Shown here: piece by piece, positions 44,880 to 56,839 of the stretch
How positions within the stretch are numbered: the first letter of the stretch is position 1
Layout of the letters: every line of letters starts with the position of its first letter
Assembly: GCA_033032175.1 (NCBI GenBank)
Contig: CM065320.1
Coordinates: 11,799,413 to 11,863,412, forward strand
Direction of reading: 5' to 3'
DNA length: 64,000 bases
DNA from: Saturnia japonica
Taxonomy: Eukaryota; Arthropoda; Insecta; Lepidoptera; Saturniidae
Translations under genes and position numbers: made by a program
Notes under the pieces: model-generated
What the model saw: the letters and a program-made list of their open reading frames with translations, nothing else
What the model was told of the DNA's origin: nothing
Database searches by the model: none

Positions 44880-45170
44880 AACTAATGTGGTAAACAAGCA
44901 TAAGGACCACCTGATGGTATGCGGATACCGTAGGCTATGGACGTTTGTAATACCGTATCACTAGCGCGTTGTCCACTTTGAACCCCTGCCCCAATTAGTT
45001 TTGGAAACTCTGCTCACCGCAGGAACACAGCACAAGGTTATTTGATTGCGATCTTCTGTAGGGTGGAGGTATTCCATCAGTCGGAATGCCCCGAGTACAG
45101 AGAAATCTCTAAAGATAATTCTCTGTCCCATTAGTTCGTGGACATCGCTTCGCAACGAAGTGGTTTTTTT
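44880..45170. repeat. dispersed repeat, SINE-like
   Basis: Begins 'AAACAAGCATAAGGACCACCTGATGGTATGCGGATACCGTAGGC' and continues 'CAGGAACACAGCACAAGGTT' and 'GTTCGTGGACATCGC'. The CACCTGATGGTA..ACCGTAG motif is a hallmark of a large lepidopteran repeat family. No intact ORF. Confidence 0.5.
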
Positions 45171-45354
45171 TGAAACCTTTGAAGTTAATTTGCTTTGTCT
45201 GTAATCAATTGAAATCGTAGAAAACCTACATTAAAACGTATTTACATGCTTTTCAAGTAGATATACCTATATATAGTTCTGTCTATATATGTAATTTTTT
45301 TAAAAATAATTTTGTGATAATAATAGCGACACTAATGACTAATAGAGTATATAC

Positions 45355-45595
45355 GTACCTAAAATGACCTGTCTGTTTGTTTTCTGGATTTAACTTAATA
45401 ATGGTTTAACCGATTTTTATTACATTATATACGCGCCGGGAAGTTTATGTCATTAATCAGTATAGGGTATAAGTATTTTCAATAATACTTTTAGAAATCA
45501 AAAAGTACGAGTAAAAATAAACATACGAAACGAAAATAATTACTGCGTTACAAACGCATACGGAGCCGCGGGCGAAACTTGTTGTAATAACAGAA
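45355..45595 (-). repeat. dispersed repeat tail, inverted
   Basis: Read on the minus strand it begins ACAAGTTTCGCCCGCGGCTCCG and ends with a CAGACAGGTCA tract, i.e. the start and tail of a family resembling families 1 and 2, with a different middle. Confidence 0.45.
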
Positions 45596-46029
45596 ACTCA
45601 CAAGTTACATTTCTCTTATTGATTTCAAAAACATTTTCCTGCAATCATTAACAGGAGCTAGAAATTATGAGTGTGCATTGTATAATTAAACATAAAGTTC
45701 GAAACAATGCAGACAGATGGCATTAATTACTATTACGAGGAAAAAAATGGGACAGACAAACTTTATAAATGCTATAATTAAAATATAAAATTTAACAACA
45801 TAAAATCTATCTTAATGACTCTCATGGAGCTTTCTATCAGTAAAATATTTTTTTACAATGAGTAATCTTATTCTAGAGGTTATTAGCTCCTCTACAAACT
45901 TCACCTCTTTTCAGGCTCTTTCTGATAATAGTATAAATTCATTGCTGCCAATGTCTTGTCAGTGAAATCCACAATAACCAATAAGCTCTTTAATTGGTAG
46001 TAGATATGAAGGGAGAGGTAAGGAGAGTC

Positions 46030-46375
46030 ATCTTAAATGGGAGACGTGTTGAAAAATTATCCAGCTGTGAGCAGCAAATTACAATTCAAAACCGACCAAA
46101 AAGGCACTAGCATATCAAGAGGGATGACACTTTTTCATGGTTTTAAAGTTTTTACTGTTGTAAAATTTAAAAAAATTGAACTATAATGGAATAAGTTTGT
46201 GTAGAAAGTTGTCAAAGTGGGCAAAAATTAATAAAATAACTTTAGGCACTATCTTTAAAATTTATGCAATTGCTACAGTGGCGCCCCATAATTTGATACC
46301 TTTCGGTGGACACTTTTCATACATAGAGATAGATGGTACTCCTAGTTTCTAACCTCCACAGTTACAGGTCATACA
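46030..46375. repeat. dispersed repeat, family 6, copy 2
   Basis: Shares GTGAGCAGCAAATTACAATT, 'AAGTTGTCAAAGTGGGCAAAAATTA' and a 'GTGGCGCCCCATAATTTGATACC' block with 22800-23290. Confidence 0.55.
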
Positions 46376-46485
46376 CAGATTTATAAGTCAATAGTTTCAC
46401 ATAATAAAGTATCAATTAACTTCATTAATCAAAGAGTAATTAAAGAAGTTTTAATTTACAGGGAGATAATTAAATAGAAGAAACT

Positions 46486-46501
46486 TTTATTAATATTTAT
46501 T
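46486..46501 (-). terminator. polyadenylation signals of the DMAC1-like gene
   Basis: On the minus strand two AATAAA signals (46496-46501 and 46486-46491) lie about 80-90 bases after the stop codon of the small gene, fitting its 3' UTR end. Confidence 0.55.
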
Positions 46502-46577
46502 TACATAATTTACAGTTAATATCACTACTTACAGTAAAATTTAACTACTAAATGCAGACATATTGTTGTTCTTATAT

Positions 46578-46645
46578 CTATTCTATTTCTTGCTTATTAA
46601 ATGGGTATGTCTGCTTGTATCTTGCTATCCCGAGGCATATGAAAG
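46578..46645 (-). CDS. DMAC1/TMEM261-like protein, exon 2 (C-terminal)
   Basis: 68-base terminal exon on the minus strand. The acceptor is a long pyrimidine-rich TTGTTTCAG at 46646-46654, and the phase (two bases of a split GCT codon) fits exon 1 exactly. It encodes 22 residues (FICLGIARYKQTYPFNKQEI region) and a TAG stop at 46578-46580. The hydrophobic start extends a second membrane segment from the end of exon 1. See exon 1 for the family argument. Confidence 0.75.
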
Positions 46646-46654
46646 CTGAAACAA

Positions 46655-47452
46655 ATATTTTTCAATAAATATAACAAAAGGAAGAAAGCTAATCACATTT
46701 GTAATTAAGGGTGGGTAGTTAATTAGAGAAGGTTGATGGGGAAATCTAATAATTAAAACTGTAAATAGAACAAGGTTAATATAAATAAATTCTTCATTCT
46801 TTATGTTTAACAATAAGATTATAACTACAGTTTGGGATTTGTATTCAAATTATAATAATATAAATTCACTATAACTAACATTTTCCATCTAATATTAGAA
46901 AAAATATGTATCAAATGTTTCTCATTGTTATCATAAAATATTTCATTAAAAAAATAAAAGAAACCTTGTATTTCATATAAGTACATGAAATATGTGTATA
47001 GTCTATATTATAGTATAATTAGAACAGAGAAGAAAATAGTAAATCATATGTAATTTCAGTTTCGTTGAATTTTTTATGGTTTTTGATTTTCTTAAAAATT
47101 TAGAATATAGCTAAAATATTGCATATTAATGAATATACTTTGTAGATTAATTACCTTAATTTTTTTGGCCATTGATTGAAGTATTCAGTAGGTATTTTTT
47201 AAACCCTCAAAATTTTGTTTCTATTATTTTAGTAATTACTTCATAATTTGAACATTTATAATACGAAGTGTCTAGCCGTCCGTAAAAAAAGAGAGGAATA
47301 GCATAAATTTATAGGACAAATTTTATTTTAAAATAAAAAAATCATACAAAAATAAGTTAGGTTCTAGTTTAGATTGTTGCTTGGCTTATGATGCACTTCA
47401 AATATTTTTTTAAGGTGTGTTTAATAGTAATAAATTTAAATGAAATCCTTAC
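46655..47452 (-). other. intron of the DMAC1-like gene
   Basis: AT-rich intron of about 0.8 kb from donor GTAAGG (47452) to acceptor TTTCAG (46646). It contains no recognisable mobile element. Confidence 0.6.
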
Positions 47453-47606
47453 CAAAGGAAAATGTTGATAAGGTGTATCTTCCTGCAAATGTTTTGTTTT
47501 TCCAAGCATAATTAGCGAGATAACCTCCAATACCTATAAGACCGGCTGAACCAACTAGTCTGCACGGCAAACAATCTCGAGGGCTCGTCGCCACATCCGT
47601 AGACAT
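47453..47606 (-). CDS. DMAC1/TMEM261-like mitochondrial complex I assembly protein, exon 1
   Basis: 154-base first coding exon on the minus strand, from ATG at 47606 to donor GTAAGG, phase 1. Joined to 46578-46645 it gives a 73-residue protein. Residues 9-30 (PRDCLPCRLVGSAGLIGIGG) show the CxxCR motif followed by a Gly-rich membrane helix. A second short hydrophobic stretch spans the exon junction. A CxxCR motif plus two small membrane helices in under 120 residues is the pattern of DUF4536 (TMEM261/DMAC1), an inner-membrane factor for assembly of the distal membrane arm of respiratory complex I. The family call rests on motif and size by eye. The short 5' flank and the AATAAA signals make a compact gene. 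Confidence 0.72.
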
Positions 47607-48689
47607 GTTTTTGAGAATATCACAATCTCTATATAAGTTAAATTCAGGATTTAAAAAGAAAATAAAACTCTAACGTCCAACAATTACCAATTTTACCCTT
47701 GTTGTTATGCATTAGAGAAGCTAAAAATATCGATATATCCAAAATATATTTTAAATTGCGTTATATCGATAGTTAATTTAGAATATCAATTTATAGGAGT
47801 TACGATTTACATAAGAGGCAAGTCGCAACTTTTATTTCCTATTTATTGTTACTAGATAGATACCTCTTGCGTGCTGCTGGAGCATAGTTTATTTAAAAAA
47901 TATCCCGCCACAATCTTCATAAAATGTAATATAAAAATAGAATTTGAATTCGGTTTATGGTCTTACTGTGTACGAAAATTAATTATATATCTGTACTTTA
48001 TGTATGATGGCAACTTTGGAGCGGCGCGGTTAGCGAGCTTAATAAATCAACCCGGACTGTTTTGACTTTTCCAAAAAGCATAAATAATGTCTTTCATGTA
48101 GAAGTTTAAAAAAATACAACTTCCAATCAACTTTTGCACAAAGAAAGAAATAAAGAAAACATTTATTCTTAAGACCAAAACACGCTATTTCCTTTTTACA
48201 TATTACATTTCCCTTGATAATTATGGATACTATCTAAAAATATCGATATACATTTTTTACTGGCCCACCCCTATTATTCAGTAATTGACAATTTTGACAT
48301 TGACATTAAATATTTTGTTTTCTCATTGCCCACGTGTGATTTGCGCGTCTGCCAGTGTCAGTTTTTTTATTTCCATGACCTTTTTATCTATACATAAATA
48401 AGAAATCGTTTTTATTTAGGTTGTTTATTAGATATTTGATGAAGATGCACAACAAATATTCAAAGTGGTTAGCTAACTTTGGGACTTCCAATAAAAAAAA
48501 AACGCTACAAATAGTTTTGTTTTTGCTCAACTGTAAAGTTTTTAACATTTACCCCTGAAATGTTAAAATTTTGTTACGAAATTTTGTTAATATACAGCTG
48601 TCTAGTTTCAAAGGCGGCAATCTGTTCTTTGAGTGCAAAATTAGATTGGTATGGTAGCACAGGTTATTTTGAATAGAAACGATTTCATT
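47607..48689. other. upstream region of the DMAC1-like gene
   Basis: AT-rich DNA with no recognisable exon. The first few hundred bases should hold the promoter, but I see no unambiguous core element. 'AAAAATATCGATATA' near 47725 and 48236 (inverted context) are short repeated ATCGAT motifs. Confidence 0.35.
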
Positions 48690-49398
48690 TAGCTATTGGT
48701 GTTAAAATTGGTGTGATGTGCCAGCTTCTCCATCATTGTGTTCAGTTCTTCACAGTACACATCTGCAGTAATGCTCACCCCGTTTGGTAAGAAGCTGTGA
48801 TGAATCACACCTGCGCTAGACCACCAAACAGTGACCATCACTTTCTAGGGGTAAGTTTTCGTTTAGGGTATTGTTTAGGTGCTGAACCAGGATCCAACCA
48901 ACTTGCTGAGCGCTTGCGATTATCAAACAGAATCCATTTTTCATCGCAGGTAACAATGCGGTTCAAAATTCTTTCATTTGTGTGTCTGTTGAGCAGTGCA
49001 AGGCACGTCTCGACGCGTACTTCGCGCTGGCGATCATTTACTTCGCGGGGCACCCAATTGTCAAGCTTTTTTACCTTGCCAATTTGACGCAAATGGACCA
49101 AAATTGTTTTGACGCTAACGTCGAATGCTGCTGCTAATTCAGCCGTAGATTGTGCTTCCACAATCGCCATTAATTCGTCATTGTTGACCAAAGCCTTCGG
49201 ACGACCGCGAGGTTCATTTTTCAGGTCGAAATTCCCAGAACGAAAGCGAGCAAACCAATAACAGGTGGTGCGTTGGTTTGTAGTGTTAGCTCCGTAAACG
49301 TCGTTGATGTTGTGTGCCGCTTGTGCCGCGTTGCTGCCACGACGGTACACATATTCCATGATGACAAAAAAGATTGAAATGCGATGAAAATGTAACAC
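48690..49398 (-). pseudogene. mariner transposase, second copy (frameshifted and 3'-truncated)
   Basis: A 186-codon open frame (48838-49398) contains the DNA-binding half ('RGSNAAQAAHNINDVYG', 'CYWFARFRSGNFDLKNEPRG') and the start of the catalytic domain ('NRIVTCDEKWILFDNRKRS', with an intact first catalytic Asp). After 'KRKLTPRK' a one-base slip leads to 'VMVTVWWSSAGVIHHSF' in another frame down to about 48720. The second and third catalytic Asp blocks are missing. It is less decayed than the copy at 30.3 kb, and its sequence differs enough to be another lineage. Confidence 0.85.
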
Positions 49399-50310
49399 TA
49401 ATCAATAAACAAATGACTACATTTGGAAAAAGAATTCCATGTTTTTAAAATAAAATTAATTTTTAAATTAGAATTCTTAGCCAAACAAAAATTATTTTGA
49501 TTTGAAATGGCCAGTACTGCAGAACGGCAATTACCTATTATTTAGGTACCTACTGTTTTTAAGAAAATATATATTATAATACTAAGCTTCTACACAAATT
49601 AAATTTTGTTCATAATAAGATTATATCTATTGTTTCTCGCCAGTAAGATGCGCATCTGCTGTAAAAAGCTTTTCTTAAAAGTAGGTCAAGTAGAGTACCT
49701 ACTGTGATAGAAACAATGCTCCATTTTCATGTATGTCGTGCAAGGCGGAAGGAAGCAATCTAATTATGAATGAAAGAAAGAAAGCTTTTAGCTTACATTG
49801 CTATCAAATTATACACGGAAAACGAAACAACAATAATATACTTTATTGCCCGGCACACAAAAACATGAATGCTTAAAAAGAAATTGATTACTTTTTATAG
49901 GCTCGAAGGACCATGTTGAGTTTTCGCTGTCGTGTCGTGTTAACAAGTATGTACTTTTCGATTAATATAATAAACGTTTATTTGTGAAATTGTGATACTA
50001 ATTTGCCGCCACTAAAAAAATATTGCTTATTTTTTAAATTTTCCATTCCGAAAATTATTGTTGTCTGTGAGTCACATGATCGAAAACACCATACATAAAA
50101 CGTGGCATCGTCGTTTAATAAATATGCACAGTTGAGTATTATCTTGTATTATTATCTACACTCAAAATTATTACTAAGCCTTGAAATAGTGGCTTTAATT
50201 ATATGCACTGAAGAAATTTCATAACTGACATTTTAGTAAAGTCAACTTTAGGTACACATACTACCTTTATTCTTAGTTTTATTTATTGATTGAATGTTGA
50301 TGTGACCCTT
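49399..50310. other. AT-rich DNA without recognisable genes
   Basis: No protein-like frames. It may include the outer end of the truncated mariner at 48690-49398, but I could not define a terminal repeat. Confidence 0.35.
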
Positions 50311-50314
50311 TCTT

Positions 50315-50495
50315 TTGACGTGACAACGTCTTATAAATTGGTTTGCCGGGTGACACTTCAAGAAACTGCGTTACGCTCCGCTCACGTTATGCGCTCACAA
50401 TGAGAGCGAGTGAGAGGCACACGTCCCTTCCACTCGGGCATGGTTAGCCCGCCTAAGAGCGAGAGAGACAGACATAAAGTCGTTGTCACGTAAAA
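50315..50495. mobile_element. CpG-rich element with ACGTGACAACG inverted ends
   Basis: The left ACGTGACAACG (50318-50328) and right CGTTGTCACGT (50481-50491) are an exact 11-base inverted repeat. The interior is unusually CpG-rich and conserved-looking: GTTACGCTCCGCTCACGTTATGCGC, 'GAGAGCGAGTGAGAGGCACAC', 'CATGGTTAGCCCGCCTAAGA'. No ORF. Sequence outside the right end (GCCCGTATGCCGACTTTACAGG) may also belong to it. It may be a MITE, or DNA with another conserved role. Confidence 0.5.
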
Positions 50496-50999
50496 CTTTC
50501 GCCCGTATGCCGACTTTACAGGCAACCAATTTTTTTTTGTGGCATGTTATTGATTTTATATTACTTTTAAAGGCGTAAGAATTAATAAAAAATACTGGGT
50601 ATTATTATCAACAAATAAAGTGTTTAAAATAATTTTCAAAAGTTTCTATTTATACCTACCATTGAAAGCGTTCCGACCACAGACCAGTAAAACAAATATG
50701 TGGCTCCAACCCAACATGGCCTCATCTAACTTAGTTTGATTTCGTTCTTCGTTTTCTAATTATTTAATAATAGGTTTACAAAAATTGTTACGTTGGCACA
50801 TGCTAAATATTATAAAGATTGTTACATAAATTATAATTACAATGTACAATTTATCAGTAACCACATCTTGCTTATATATAAAACGAAGTAACTACTAAAA
50901 CAGTACATATAAATTAAAAGACATTCAAAATAAAAAATAAATGAGGCTTAAAATGAAGAATAACGTATATCTTATACATGTGATTATTGTAAAATAAAT

Positions 51000-51425
51000 T
51001 GTAAGTAACCTGGTTAAACATTTAAATTAAATTAAATTAATGCCAAATAATTCGAGGTTATTGAATTTATTGAACAAATTGCTAATTCTAGATACAAGAG
51101 AATTTAAACCAAAAACAGTTTTACTGAAAGGAGAATTCAAAAGGTTATTGTAATAACGAGGGTAACGAGAAGGAATCCTGAAACCAAAGTTACTCAGTAG
51201 TTCAGGTCTGTCAATATGGTTATTGAAGAACTTGAATAATAACATTAAAACAAATATACTTCTACGTGTTTCTAAAGATTCAATTTTAAATTAGTCTAGT
51301 AACTTACGATAGCTAGAATCTTTTTTTTTAATCCACTTCTTTCCACTAATCTTACCTGTCGTATCGTATGAATCGTGTGCCACGGGCTCGTCACTTTAGG
51401 GCGACTTTGCACGTAACACAGCTGA
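51000..51425. other. non-coding DNA next to the gypsy fragment
   Basis: No recognisable domain. 51345-51425 (CGTATCGTATGAATCGTGTGCCACGGGCTCG) may be the eroded end of the neighbouring gypsy-type element. Confidence 0.3.
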
Positions 51426-53160
51426 TTACGAATTTACTAACGTACTGAGACATTCCAAGAAACCAATAATAATCGTAAAGCTTTTCAGTCGTTTTTTCAG
51501 CACCAAGGTGAACAATACAGTCGTGGAAATTATTGACTGCCAACCATCGAAGTTTAGAGGAAGGGGGTAAGGGTCGGAGACGGTGTTACTGTTAAGCTCG
51601 CGGTAGCCTATGTACATGCAGTCCGAACCATTGAGCTTCTTTACTAGCAAAGCTGGACTTGCAAATGGAGAATAGCTATGTCTAATAATATTCGCTTCTA
51701 ACAATTCCTTCACACGATCACGCACTACGTTATGTTCTTCCGCAGACATTCTATACGGTCGCCGTTGCACCGTGCGATTCGGATCAGAAAAATTTAGAAA
51801 ACTCCTTAAGCGTTTATAAAAGCCTAGATTTGTCATTGCTAGTACATCTGCCACGATAGCAGTTAAATCCGATAAAAGAGCGTTATCACTATTATGACTC
51901 ATTGAATTTACACAAAGAACTTTATTTAACGAAAACTCCGTGGCCGTCATGTTTACGGCAAAACCCCGATTTAAAATCTCGCGACCTAACATGACGTCAT
52001 TTTATAAATCAATGTCGGGAAAAACATGCAACAAAATTTCTAGAGGGTGATCGTTAATCACTCACTAAAACAACATAAAATTTGTTCTGTAATTGCATTA
52101 CTAACAACATTACTAATATGTTTATCACTAAATTTCTATGCAAAACGTTCTTTTAATAACGAGTATTCAACACCAGAATCGTACGTAAAGCGTATTAATT
52201 CACCTTTGGGTTGTAACGTATCCGACGGTGGTTGTACGACGCAGACATCGAGGAGCCGCTCGCTCTGCGCTCCGCCACCGGCCGGCCCACCGCTGTTACC
52301 GCCGAATAGCCATGTGGCGGCCCGGCTTGCCACATTTGAAACACACCAAGTGCCTCGCTGCCGACTGCTGCGCTGCTTGACTTGACGATGTTGTAGTTCT
52401 TCCCCCGTGTCAATCGGCTTGTTTCTGAACTCTATTCGCTTATGTCCGGTTTTTCCACAATTGAAACATTTAATTCAGGGTATCTTTGTACGCTTGATAT
52501 CCTTTGAATTCGATGATTCACCGGTGATGTTTATCTTGCGCTTCAAATGTGAAAATGCGTTCAACTCTTGCTGTAATTTGTCCCTTGACGTAATGTTAGT
52601 AGTGAACACCATACGTTGAAGTCGCGGGTCAAACTGTGATGTGCGAGCGAGTAGAATTGCTACAGCGATTTCTTCTTTGTTAATATCTCTCCAACATTAG
52701 TTAGCTTATTGATTAAGCGTCTCGCGAACACGGGCAAGGTTTTCCTTTTCACTGGGTCTCTCGCTGTTCATATTAATGAGGGTACCCGCCAATGTCTCGG
52801 TCAAAATAAATCGTGTTGTGAAAAGTATATTAAATTCGTTCCATATCATTCCTTCGTAGGCTATTTGAAATAGCCACGTTTATGCTTCACCTTTTAGTGC
52901 CTTTGCTGACAGTCAGAACAAGTCGACCGCCGCTTGGTGGATTTTCAGAGAAACATAAATGTGCTGTCGCGCACCATGATGTTGCGTCGGTATCTTGTTA
53001 AATGTGGATAATTCTTCACTGTAAGCTGGTTTTGGTGATTGCAGCGCTTCAATCAATGCTCACATGTTCTTGTTTTGTTCTTCCAACATGGCACGCCAGA
53101 TGTTTGTTTTCTTGTTTTCATACAACACTGATCCCAGTTCTGATGATGGAGGACGCGTTC
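51426..53160 (-). pseudogene. decayed Ty3/gypsy gag-pol fragment (no env seen)
   Basis: Minus-strand order: possible gag (52600-53150, many stops), a degenerate CCHC knuckle (CFNCGKTGHKR near 52455, with the last Cys lost), a protease-like DSGVEYSLL near 52160, then RT N-terminus (51426-51992) with 'RRPYRMSAEEHNVVRDRVKELL', 'SPFASPALLVKKLNGS' and 'YRELNSNTVSDPYPLP'. The Arg of the usual VDYR/IDYR motif context is reduced to IGYR. The element stops before the YxDD region. It belongs to another gypsy lineage than the errantivirus, whose gag lacks a knuckle. No LTRs found. Confidence 0.8.
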
Positions 53161-53164
53161 TGAA

Positions 53165-53790
53165 TCTGACTTGATGTCGACATATATATACATATAAATG
53201 GATGTTTGCATGTATATTCCACGGCTACGCTAAATCGGATGGAGCGATTTTGATGAAATTTTTAGATAATTTTAATATTAGCCCAGCGGGTGATCTTGTA
53301 AAGTTTGGTAGCGATCGGACCCAAACAAAAAAATTTTCTGACCCACAGCAACGCGTGGCCATGTTTGCTATATATGACTTTTTGCTACGAACTTAAAAAG
53401 CTTAGCTGTAATCATGGAATCTAGCAAGTACGAGAAGATAGAAGACAGTAGCAGTGCGGTGGAGTTAACAAGGTAAATTAAAAATTTAATAAACCCAAAA
53501 AAGTAATCTATTCATTCAGACCATTCCAATGAACAGAGTCGGTGAGGAGGTTAGTATCCTGCAGATTCCAGATGATGCTGAAGCATCCAACTAGAAGAGA
53601 GCTGATAATCGTCAAATGGTTGAACAGAGCTACTTTAATCATAGCTAAGAACACTCTCGATCAAGATACCTTTCAAACATAAAAAATTAGATCAAAATCG
53701 GTTCAGCCGTTTGTGAGATACGATGCCACAGACAGACACACAGATGCACACGTTAAACTAATATAATATAATATAATCTTACAAATCATG
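53165..53790 (+). repeat. dispersed retroelement tail
   Basis: 'CGGCTACGCTAAATCGGATGG', 'AGCGATTTTGATGAAATTT' and, at the end, 'AAAATCGGTTCAGCCGTTTGTGAGATACGATGCC' followed by CAGACAGACACACAGATGCACACG. This is a typical insect repeat tail. The middle (53400-53640) is not recognised. Confidence 0.5.
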
Positions 53791-53799
53791 ATTTTTTTT

Positions 53800-55390
53800 G
53801 TATAGTCTCGATTTGTAATTTAAAAGAAAATAATATTTTGTCTTTGAAAATCCATCCATCTAAAAGATAATGAAACTGTTATGTGTAATTTTATTAATCG
53901 CGTTCTTACTGCCATTCGGTAGGAATCATATGTTTCAGAAGCATGAAGAAAATCTATAATGCGAGTGAAGCCGCTGGTACAGGTAGTATTACCAATAATG
54001 TAATATACGTAACCTAAGCCGACCTAATAAGTAACCACCGAGTTTGGCCGTAAGTGAAAGGAAGGCGGATGCCCAATACGTAACGTTGCGTGCGTGACAC
54101 ACGTCCCAAGTGGTATCGTTATGGTCTTGCTAAACTGCCATAATCTTGTAGTAAGTGTTTTATATGTTAATTATTTTGTATGTGTGAGTCATAAATAAAC
54201 CGGGGAATTCCTTTGGGAAAGTTTTTTGTTTAAATTAGATTGTAATGGTTTTTGTGCTATTTATCTAATGTTTTTTTTATTGCATTCCATTTTAGTTTCC
54301 TATTCTGTTTTTATTTATTAGTTACATTTTTTTATTATAACAATATAAATCCAACCAACCAACACCAACAACTATTTTAGTCTTTAAGCTTTTATTTAAG
54401 TTTCTATTGTAATAGTTTGGGAAAGGCTAAGGTAATATAAGTAAGGTAGTTACAACGAAATTTTATATTATTGATTTTGGTAATAAAAATATTATTTATT
54501 GAATGACTGTTTAAAAAAATAAAAATAATATTGAGTATTAAGCTCAAAAGTTTGTTTGAACGCGTGAAACTCTGGAGGTACCAGACAGATTAAAAAAATT
54601 GTTTTTGCGTTTTATAGCCTATTTATTGAAGAAGGTTACTTATAACTTCACGTTAAGACTCTAAGGTGTTCAGCAGTAATACTAATTCTCGTTTAGTCGT
54701 AAACTTTTTTTTTATAGGAACTTGTATACGGCAAGTAAAAACAAAGAAAAAGGTCGATCAATCGCAAACGAAGAAGTTCTTTATGAGAACTTGTATACAG
54801 AAGATCTAAAAATGTCCTTCCGAGCTCCCATACCTACACCAAGTTTTAAATTAGTTACTGATAATATCAAATTAGTAATCACTAATAGTCATTACTAATA
54901 GAGATATCTCGAGACATTGCATTAGTATCATTATTATTATATATATAACTTTATATTTTATAATCACCCACCACTTAGCTAGAGAGTTCTTTAAATATAT
55001 TTATCATGGGTTGAATTATGGGGCACCGGTAGTCTATTATAAATTAATAATAATGTTATTATTAGTAATGTTGAAACTGTTATTAATTTATATTTCTTAT
55101 TTCTTATTGTTATTTTTCTTCTATTCTTTAGCTTCTATTTAGATAATTTTAGAACGAATTATTGTTTTTATAAGTGTTCGAAGAATAAAAATTCTATTGT
55201 TACTTTGTATACGAATAATAGCCGAGTATTATGAATATTAAATACCTACTTAAAAGTATGAAAAGAAACTTCAACCAGATGTATTGTAATGTAAATACAA
55301 AAAATATATATACGCAGCAAATAATAATTACATGTTTTTTATGTTATGTAGTAGCGAACAGTACAGTCTATCTGATGTTTTAAAGGCACT
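53800..55390. other. AT-rich DNA with one dispersed repeat (family 3) at 54540-54720
   Basis: 54540-54720 ('GTTTGTTTGAACGCGTGAAACTCTGG', 'TTTTATAGCCTATTTATTGAAGAAGG') resembles 56840-57000 ('GTTTGTTTGAGTGCGCTAAGCCCTGG', 'GACCTATTTATTGAGGAAGA'). They look like two copies of a family whose mirror strand resembles the end of family 2. No genes recognised. Confidence 0.45.
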
Positions 55391-55399
55391 GTAGTCTAT

Positions 55400-55680
55400 A
55401 GCTACGTGTAACCGACTTCAAAAGGACCGCAGTCCTGAGGCTAGTCATAATAGTTTGAAACTCGTGTGCATTGAGTTGGAACGCCTCGTGTGCAAACCGG
55501 AAGGCCCTTCGCACACGACGCTACGCAAGCTTTCGATAATCTACGACGCGAATATCGTGACGACTATTGTAGTGCATTTCTATAGCACTCCGCACACACA
55601 AGTTGGTCACGCCAGTCTCACGCGAAGTTTTTGCTGAATTAGCCGTGACGCGAGTCTTGGTGATTTCTAATCAAGGCGGT
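55400..55680. other. CpG-rich unclassified block
   Basis: 'TAACCGACTTCAAAAGGACC' at the start resembles the ends of the GACTTCAA elements. It is followed by CpG-rich DNA (CTTCGCACACGACGCTACGC, GTCTCACGCGAAG). A 60-codon plus-strand frame has no recognisable domain. Confidence 0.3.
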
Positions 55681-56065
55681 GCAGTTAGTAAACATTAAAT
55701 TTGTTCAAGAGGTAAAGAAATATCCCTGTTTGTATGACTACAAACATAAAGAGTATTAAAAAAATGTTACTGTTAATCGTGGTCGGAGGCAATGACATTT
55801 TATAGTATATAGAGGCGTCATACACCAACATCATTGCACTAAAAAACAGCGTTATTAAACTATACAAACAAACTATAAATAATGCTTTCAGTAATATAGT
55901 ATGCAAAAAAGGGAAAGAATATGAAAGACAATATAATATGTTATTTTTGTTGTTAGAACGAAATGAATATATATTTTGAGTTGTATTACATGCAACCATG
56001 AATCTGGATAATACGTGACCAAAAAAATGTCAGGCAATTACCTGACTTTAATATTGCCAAATTAC

Positions 56066-56123
56066 ACTTACACACACCACGACACGCACCACACACGCAC
56101 ACACCACACACACACACACACAC
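56066..56123. repeat. (CA)n microsatellite
   Basis: Imperfect then perfect CA repeats (CACACACCACGACACGCACC.. then (AC)n). Simple sequence. Confidence 0.9.
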
Positions 56124-56839
56124 TTAATACACACTATACACGTATAAAAACATCTTAGGTAGGAGGTAGGAAAATCAGTTAATTTACAAATGGCCTGGAG
56201 TTTATATTCCTTTCTATTTATGGATGAACCCAATATCTTACCTTCAGCAATTTCTCGTATTTCGATAGTAGTAATATTATAAGATGAGAGTTTCTTCATC
56301 GCTTGAGTCAACCATCTATCATAAGGGTAATGCAATTATCAAGATTTGAGTAGCACAATTTGAGGAATAATCGCCAAAAAGAGACGTCGACGAAAGTCTT
56401 CAATGGAAGTATCGAAGACTTGTGTAGCTTCATGTGCGAAGGGCCTAACATAGTAGCGCGAATACTGCTGCTTAGCGATGGAAATAGGTGTGGTGGTGAT
56501 ACAGAATACTTCTATAGTTCAACTTTGCGCGAACTATGTGATCTACTGGTTAATAGTCCACTGTATCACTCTTAATTATTTTTTTCTATTAATTATTTAT
56601 TTCACTTTGTAATTGTAACTGGCTTCGCATTATAATATTATAGAACTTTTCGCTTACGGAAACGGGAGATTGCACTTAAGATTAAATAGTAAAATATTAA
56701 TGAATAAATTTAAATTAAATTATCTGCCTACTTTATACTTACCTATCTAAGTTGTCGTCTCCCGCTTCGTTAAACGATATGTTTTTACTGAATACGTCAT
56801 TTTATACTTACATACTGTCTGCTTTATTACTCAGTAAAA

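Noticed and set aside
56040..56130. Possible CRISPR-like or satellite array
   Set aside because: Only a CA dinucleotide microsatellite; no spacer/repeat structure, and the genome is eukaryotic.
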